The notes under the pieces are model-generated. The model searched no databases. It had not been told where the DNA came from and saw only the letters and a list, made by a program, of their open reading frames with translations. Both the position numbers and the translations under genes were made by a program. DNA of 64,000 bases from Hypoxylon rubiginosum. Taxonomy: Eukaryota; Ascomycota; Sordariomycetes; Xylariales; Hypoxylaceae. Below are positions 58,232 through 64,000 of this stretch, piece after piece (position 1 is the first letter of the stretch; every line of letters begins with the position of its first letter). The DNA lies in the NCBI GenBank assembly GCA_902806565.1, contig CADCXA010000039.1:62001-126000 (forward strand), written 5' to 3'.

Positions 58232-60087
58232 TCAAGTCGAATATGGACCAGGTACCGCCGGTCTCGACGCAGATTGCTGAGACTGAGGCGTGCTAGAGCT
58301 GCGAGACGAGGTCGGGCTTATGTCCCGAGTCTCATCCCGAACCCGTAGTGGCAACGGAAGCGGCGATGGCGATACCGATCCAGGCTGGGCGGATTGACCC
58401 AGCGAGACAGCCCGTCCACCTGTGGTGTTTGACTGTGGCGTCGCAGAAGTGGCGAAATAACTATCACTACCAAGCAGTGGCGTAGCCGCCTGGGCGCTGG
58501 CAAAGTTCGGATCGCTTCTCCACGGTGGCTGGGTTTCCAAGTCGATTCGCCAAGGCAAATTCGCAGTACTCACGTCTACGCTCCTAGGATGCCCTTTGCT
58601 GTCCTTTTCCGGGACGTGCGGAGGGATGATATCGTAGGTAGAAGGGTCGAAATATTGGATGGTTCCGGTTTGTGGGGGGACTTCTTCGCCCTCATGCTTG
58701 CGGTTGTTATGACGAGTGCATTTCTCTGGACATCGTAAGCATATGTGAGCCAAAAAGGAGGAAGGACGGCAAAAGAGGAATACACCTACCACTTATAATC
58801 TGAGCAAAGCTAAAGAGGATCATCGTACTAGAGAGGATGGGAACTAGCTGGCCAAAACTCTTTGCGTCGTTCTCCGGGTTCTGGTTGTTCTCCCTCTGAA
58901 TCCATCCCGACTTGTCTACCCACTTCCGCAGGTCGAATATGTACTGCGTAGAGATGATGGTAACGGCACTACTAATGCATAACCCAGCGAGGAGATAGAA
59001 TAGGAAGACACATCGAACCACCTTCTTTAGCGTCTCAAAGCCGCAACATCGCCTGAACCGGTCGCCGATGGAAGCCCTCCAGCCGGGTCTACTTTTACCG
59101 CGCCGGAGAAATCTGATGAGCTCGGCAATAGTGGCTGCTCCATAGAAAAGCAGGGTGATGATATACAGATTCCATCCTTGGATCTTGTTGCGAGGCGTCG
59201 ATTTGGCGATATTATCCATGAAAAATGTCTTGGCATTCGAAGTCGTCTCTTTGAACGTATCCGCCGCCGTATGCTCGTCGCTCTGGAAGCAGGCAGCCGG
59301 TAGGAATATGGAGCTATCGGTTACGTTTGCGTATGGAATACTAGTCGGAAAATTTATATCTGCGTCCGTATTTTGGTTGGTCATGAGCAAGCCGGTGGCT
59401 ATGAAGACAAACGTTATGCAGACGACGCGGAGGACAGCCAACCACGGGAATTTCCAGTAGTTCCGAACGATGGTGACCGAAATGAGGTGGGTAGCGCAGG
59501 TCAGAAGCATCATGTTCGCCACGATGTTATAATGATAGGCCGAGATGGTACAGCCTCTCCAATACCGAAGCGTGAGCGCGTACGCCGCTCCCGTGAAGAC
59601 CTGCTGATCGCTACAGGCGAGGACGAGTGTTTCCAAGATGTCGGAGAAGCTCGTTCGATGTCGCCTATCTACCCTTGTTCTTAGGGGTTGTATCAGCACA
59701 AGCACAAGCCCGTTGTTACGGCAGATGTTCGTGTCTGTCTTACTCTCGAGTGTACCCTGACTTCAGGTACCAGCTTTTGATTCCCTGCCAGACAATTGAC
59801 ACGAAACCAGCAGTTATCGCGAACGACGTGACCGCCACGAAGACCCCGAGAATCTATCCCGTGTAAGCTCATGTGCTGTATCATTAGGGATTGGTATGCC
59901 GTACTCCTATCCCGGCAATATCTGGATCCCCAGGAAATTGTCCTTTGGAATAACCGCCAATCTTGGCAAAGGGCGCCACCACGACAGTCGATCCATCATC
60001 ATTGGTAACGTTTTTGCCTTCGACGTTACAGTTTAGGGTGATGTTGTAATGTGCCTGGCAGTCCACAATGGACACGTACGAACCCAT
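58232..60087 (-). CDS. Orphan multi-pass membrane protein
   Basis: Four exons: 60087-59905, 59853-59744, 59679-58790 and 58725-58232, giving 558 residues in one frame. The N-terminus (about 1-60) has Cys residues and several N-glycosylation sequons and is probably extracellular. About six or seven hydrophobic helices lie between residues 62 and 400. An extracellular loop with FLPAACFQSDE separates the middle helices. The last 165 residues are a Ser/Pro/Gln-rich cytosolic tail. Gene size and topology resemble fungal orphan receptor-like proteins, but I do not recognise the family. Splice sites are canonical, and all four exons are needed to keep the frame open. Confidence 0.75.
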
Positions 60088-63000
60088 CGTACGGCGGTAT
60101 TTGCTCTAAACTGAGCGTCGACGGTAGAAGCAGATACTGATTCAATTGAAGCGAAAGTAGGAAACGGCTAGTTCAAACCATAGAGGCTCAAGGTAACATA
60201 TATATGATTAATCGTCAAATCTGGCCACCTTCGACTAAGAAATCTTCATGGTAAGCAGTCAAGTTTCACCACTGGTTTCTATATAGATATACCGCGCATC
60301 AGGAGCACCAGACCCGACGAGCTTTATCTAGAAACACCGAGCTGCATACATGTCGTGTAAGGCTCTATGGCAGGGGTGCCATGCGCAGATTGATTCGGGG
60401 GGTAGCGATTTCAAAACGGCAAAACGGTTTGCTTGTGATCCTTCGAACTAGAAAGTGCAACTCCTGCCCAGCCATGATCGGGTACGCTGAGGCTGAGAGC
60501 ATTATCACTAAGGTATCTTGGGTAGATACCTAGGTAGTTTGATAAGAAGCGGAGAGGTTGCATCACATCAGCAGCCGCTGAAGTGTGTGTGAGACGATGC
60601 AGGGGCGTCGACGGTCGGTATTCCAGCCCCCATACCCTAATAAAGCAACTAACCATTTCTTCCCCGTGATAGTATCACGAATTCGTCCATCTTATCGTGG
60701 CACGCAGAGTAGGTAGATAAGTTATTTTTAAATATGACTATTCATTGAGTCTATACCTACCTCCTAGGTACGTATATAGAACGAATATGCAGCACTGAGT
60801 TACACAGCAGATTGTATGAATTTCCGAAATTTGGGGACTCGGTCACAATTTGGGAGCATCTTGTAGTTGTCAGAAGTGTGTATCAGAAGTTCCAACAGCT
60901 TTCATTCCCAACCTCCTACCAGAAAGGGGCAACTGCTTTTTCCTCCTTTCGTTCTTCGTCTCCATTTTCCTTACGATTTCCCCATTTTCATATCAAATCT
61001 AGCACCATCTGTCTACAGCCTTAGCTGCTTAGATTTAGTTACTGCGTACCCAAGGTCATGCTGCACAGCGGCCATCGCGCAATCTAAATATGGAACAGGG
61101 CTATGTCTCAACCCCCGCAAACCACTTCTCCCGTGTCTGCGTTACCAAGAAGACAGTGGCTTGGATCACTAATACATATATTCAGATGCAGCTAGAAGTA
61201 ATTATCAACAATGGGGTATGTTTGATAACGTCACCGAAATGTTAGGACTCGAATCGCAGATATGTTAGATCTAGTAATTCCGAATGGGATATACGCAGTC
61301 CTCGCCGGTTCAATACATTCGAATTCACGTTTCGTAGCTGCTGACACCCTGTGACAACATGAAAACCAACGTTCCATCACTTCTCAAGCCGGGGATGAAC
61401 TACCAGTCTCGAACCAACATCACATCTTACCTACCTCCTAATAAATATTGGGGGCCAGATGATAATCTAGATAGACTAACGTGGGTAAAGGAACTTGGTG
61501 GAGGACTTACCAATTCGTGTGGATGAGGAAACACACCTCTGAACTAAACTAGCAAGACTAGCCGAATATACGAGTAAGCCAACTTGCCAGATAGAAGCTA
61601 GCAATTCAAATACCACAAGACACGAGCAGAGAGGATCAGGGCCAAGACTAGAAAAAGTGAGTTGGCAAGTGTGCTCTTTGCACCTTAATTGCCAGTCCGC
61701 CAAACCAATGGCCGAACGGCAACTCCCCCCAGTGAGATTACAAAAGGGGGAGTACCCAACTACTACTAGAACTGAATAGATAGGGTAAGCATTACAGTAC
61801 ACTCGTGTACGCCGAAAAAAGCAAAGGGTGGGAAAGGCCAAAGACCAACGCCAGCTGGCGGTGTGGTAAACGGCCTCCTCCCACCCCTACGACATTACCA
61901 GGAAAGGAAGAATATCCAGTCTCCTTTTGCCCCCCCCCCTTTCCCCCTTCCCAGCCCAACCTGACGTCCGCCGTAGTTCTCACAACTCCGCGCTAAAGGT
62001 AGCCAAAAAGGAAGAAAAGGAAAGAAAAAAAAAACTACAACAACAACCAGACATTAAAGTCGCCGGACCTCTTCACCCCGTCTACCCGCTCGCCCAGGTG
62101 ACAAAAAAATGTGTACACGCGAAACGCCGAGAGACCGCCGAGATCTCGTTTCCCATTCCAGTAAAGCAAAATAAGTCTGTCCCGGAGATACGCCAGAACC
62201 ATGATTTCGGCAAGGGGAAAACAGTGAAAGACCCCCCCAAAAAATCTAAGAGGCGCCGCCTCCATGTCGCCGGGACACCTTGTAGATGGTTTACTCTCCC
62301 GCAAGGAGACTGTGAAATAAGCAGATAGCCGCGTCATGTTTCGGAGCAGCGTAGTTCGTTCAGAGAGGGCTACTCATCACTCGTAGCCCCCCCGCAGATG
62401 GTTGTCTGCTTACCAAGTCCTTCCTCGGTGAAACGTTGTGTTGTGCTGTGCTTCATGTATGCAGTTTTTTTTGGCACAAGCCCATCCACTGCTGCCCTCC
62501 TCGTCCGAGACTCCGGTCAAGGCAGCCGGGTAGAGGGCGAAGCAGAGATGGAAAGAAGAAGAAAAAAACGTATCCTCACAGATCCCCACCCGCCCAGTAT
62601 TGTATGTATATGACAAGACGAAAATACGATGGATGCTAAATGTGATGATTTCCGGAACGAGCAAACGAGGAAACGCCGTTATCGAAGCAAGGTTAAAAAG
62701 GCTGTTAAAAACAGTACGATAGCGACTGTAAGTGCAACATAGCGCGGGACTCGGGTAGCTCTGGTAAAACGACGGTGATCGATGGCGTCGATTCGGTACC
62801 ATCTCAGAGCTGCCACGGTGTCACGAAGCACAGTCGCGGGCCGAACGAAGCGAATGGTAAGTTGTTGAGAGGGAAGAGAGAGAAGAAAAAAGTCGACCGC
62901 CGTATGCAAACCGGGGAAAGAATTAGCGCTCGAAGGCTAACTCTGCTCGCCTCGACTTGCTTGCTTTCCCAGACTCTAATTTTTTATATCTTCATTTTCG

Positions 63001-63093
63001 ATTTTTTTCTTGCCATGTCATATTACACGCTTGTCTATTTCTCAACATCCTTTCGTCTCCATACTGTGCTCGCAAGCCGGGGGTGGAAGATCA
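60088..63093. other. 3-kb intergenic region
   Basis: No gene is supported. It has one TACCTAGGTA (60527-60536), a C-run near 61930-61940 and several A-runs (62022-62032). The part from about 62000 to 63000 is pyrimidine/GA-rich and may be a long leader of the zinc-finger gene at the right edge. Confidence 0.45.
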
Positions 63094-64000
63094 TCACTGA
63101 GAGTAGACCATGCCGAAGTCGAAATCATCCATGTGCTGCTGCGGCGCTTCGTGGTACGCCGTCATCGGGGTGACGGTGGCGGACGAAGAGAGGGCGGAGC
63201 TGAACTGGTTCATATGGCCCTCGGGAGTCATCGCCGAGAGGTCCGAGGCGAAGTTGGGCGACATGGTCGAAGGCGATATGGTGTTGTTGAAATTGAAGTC
63301 GGCGGACGAGAGGGGCATTGGTCCGCTGAGATAGCTGACGTCGGTATTAACGACCAAGCCGCTGTAGTCTACTTCGGTAAACATGTTACCGGCCATCTTG
63401 TGTGGTGGTACGTTGTACTCGGCGGGATACGACTCCATCCCGCCGGATTCGACGTCCGTCATGGGATGGCCTGCGTCCTCTTCGGCATCGTCATCGTCAT
63501 CCTGCTCGTACTTGCTTACCCATATCTCTTTCATCCAGTTCTTGAGCTCGCTCATCGGAGGCCAGTCGCCGCCGCCCTTGCCGCCGCGCTTGTCTTCGTC
63601 GCTGCGGTTGTTGCCGTTGCCCTTGTTCTTCTGCCGCGAGGGCTTCTCCTTGAAGTGAGTGCGTCGGAGGTGGGCGGCGGCGTTATAATACGCCCCGTAC
63701 TTCTTCTGAGCCTTGCAGGCCTTGCACTTACTAAGAGGGTTGACGGCCGGAACGCCTATCGGAAGGCCGTGGGCGGCCGGGTCGACACAGATCCACTTCT
63801 TGACGGTGGTTTGATGTTTGGCATCCCGGTGGCGGCGAAGCTCGTGCTCGCCGCGGAAGCCGTCCTTGTGCTCGTCGCACTGTTCACAATAGACCTTGGG
63901 CTGCTTGGGCCGAACATATTTTGCCTTGGCGATAACCGCCTTACCATCCTTCTTAGCGCTTGCTTGTGACTCGGCCGTGTTCTGCTCCGAGCTCGGTTTG
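63094..64000 (-). CDS. C2H2-type zinc-finger protein, C-terminal part (runs off right edge)
   Basis: The frame is open from the right edge to the stop at 63094 (302 codons). Two cysteine/histidine modules are visible: VYCEQCDEHKDGFRGEH with HELRRHRDAKH, and SKCKACKAQKKYGAYYNAAAH with HLRRTHF, each C-x2-C ... H-x4-H. A WICVDP segment lies between them. This tandem arrangement is typical of a fungal family of predicted transcription factors of unknown target. A basic linker, the conserved-looking WPPMSELKNWMKEIW, and an acidic Asp/Glu run are followed by a disordered Met/Ser/Pro-rich C-terminus resembling an activation domain. The DNA-binding role is inferred from the fingers; N-terminus not in the window. 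Confidence 0.8.
   Translation of the reverse strand, partial: KPSSEQNTAESQASAKKDGKAVIAKAKYVRPKQPKVYCEQCDEHKDGFRGEHELRRHRDAKHQTTVKKWICVDPAAHGLPIGVPAVNPLSKCKACKAQKKYGAYYNAAAHLRRTHFKEKPSRQKNKGNGNNRSDEDKRGGKGGGDWPPMSELKNWMKEIWVSKYEQDDDDDAEEDAGHPMTDVESGGMESYPAEYNVPPHKMAGNMFTEVDYSGLVVNTDVSYLSGPMPLSSADFNFNNTISPSTMSPNFASDLSAMTPEGHMNQFSSALSSSATVTPMTAYHEAPQQHMDDFDFGMVYSQ

Noticed and set aside
63010..63969. A 319-codon plus-strand frame opposite the zinc-finger gene
   Set aside because: The minus strand contains two clear Cys/His finger modules; the plus-strand product is a hydrophobic shadow of them.

Overview
This window is chromosomal DNA of a filamentous ascomycete (Pezizomycotina, most likely Sordariomycetes). 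The support is the fungal gene set (Gon7, Rxt3, fungal rhodopsin-domain protein, fused alpha-beta tryptophan synthase), short introns of about 50-130 nt with GTATGT/GTAAGT-type donors, a nuclear tRNA with an intron just 3' of the anticodon, and moderate GC genes separated by AT-richer spacers full of microsatellites. Exon models were built by hand from splice signals and reading frame; unless stated otherwise they keep frame from ATG to stop.

Housekeeping half (1-36 kb): N-terminus of an unrecognised Ser/Pro-rich protein (<1-481, -); GON7 of the KEOPS complex; VPS39/VAM6 of HOPS; an SPX-domain low-affinity phosphate transporter (PHO91 type); a heme-less sulfite oxidase; a 46-residue protein ending in a CaaX box; a 4.9-kb microsatellite-rich spacer; RXT3 (histone deacetylase complex); SDHAF4; an intron-containing tRNA-Arg(UCG); bifunctional tryptophan synthase with a Gcn4/CPC1 site upstream; mitoribosomal bL28m; a conserved helical protein; mitochondrial aspartate aminotransferase with 3-nt and 10-nt micro-exons; a single-pass and a multi-pass membrane protein.

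Accessory half (36-56 kb): a gene-poor AT-rich stretch, an MFS sugar transporter, then a group that looks like a terpenoid biosynthetic locus: an NmrA-type reductase with a one-base frameshift, a HAD-like protein carrying a DxDTT motif (drimane-type sesquiterpene cyclase family, as AstC), a cytochrome P450 pseudogene with nonsense codons and a 202-bp MITE-like foldback insertion flanked by AGCT duplications, a short-chain dehydrogenase, a fungal rhodopsin-domain membrane protein and a second, intact P450. I infer a drimane-like pathway that has lost at least one P450.

Right end (56-64 kb): a membrane-anchored double-psi beta-barrel protein, an orphan multi-pass membrane protein, a 3-kb spacer, and a C2H2-type zinc-finger protein running off the edge. 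The palindrome TACCTAGGTA recurs at least eleven times, only between genes.
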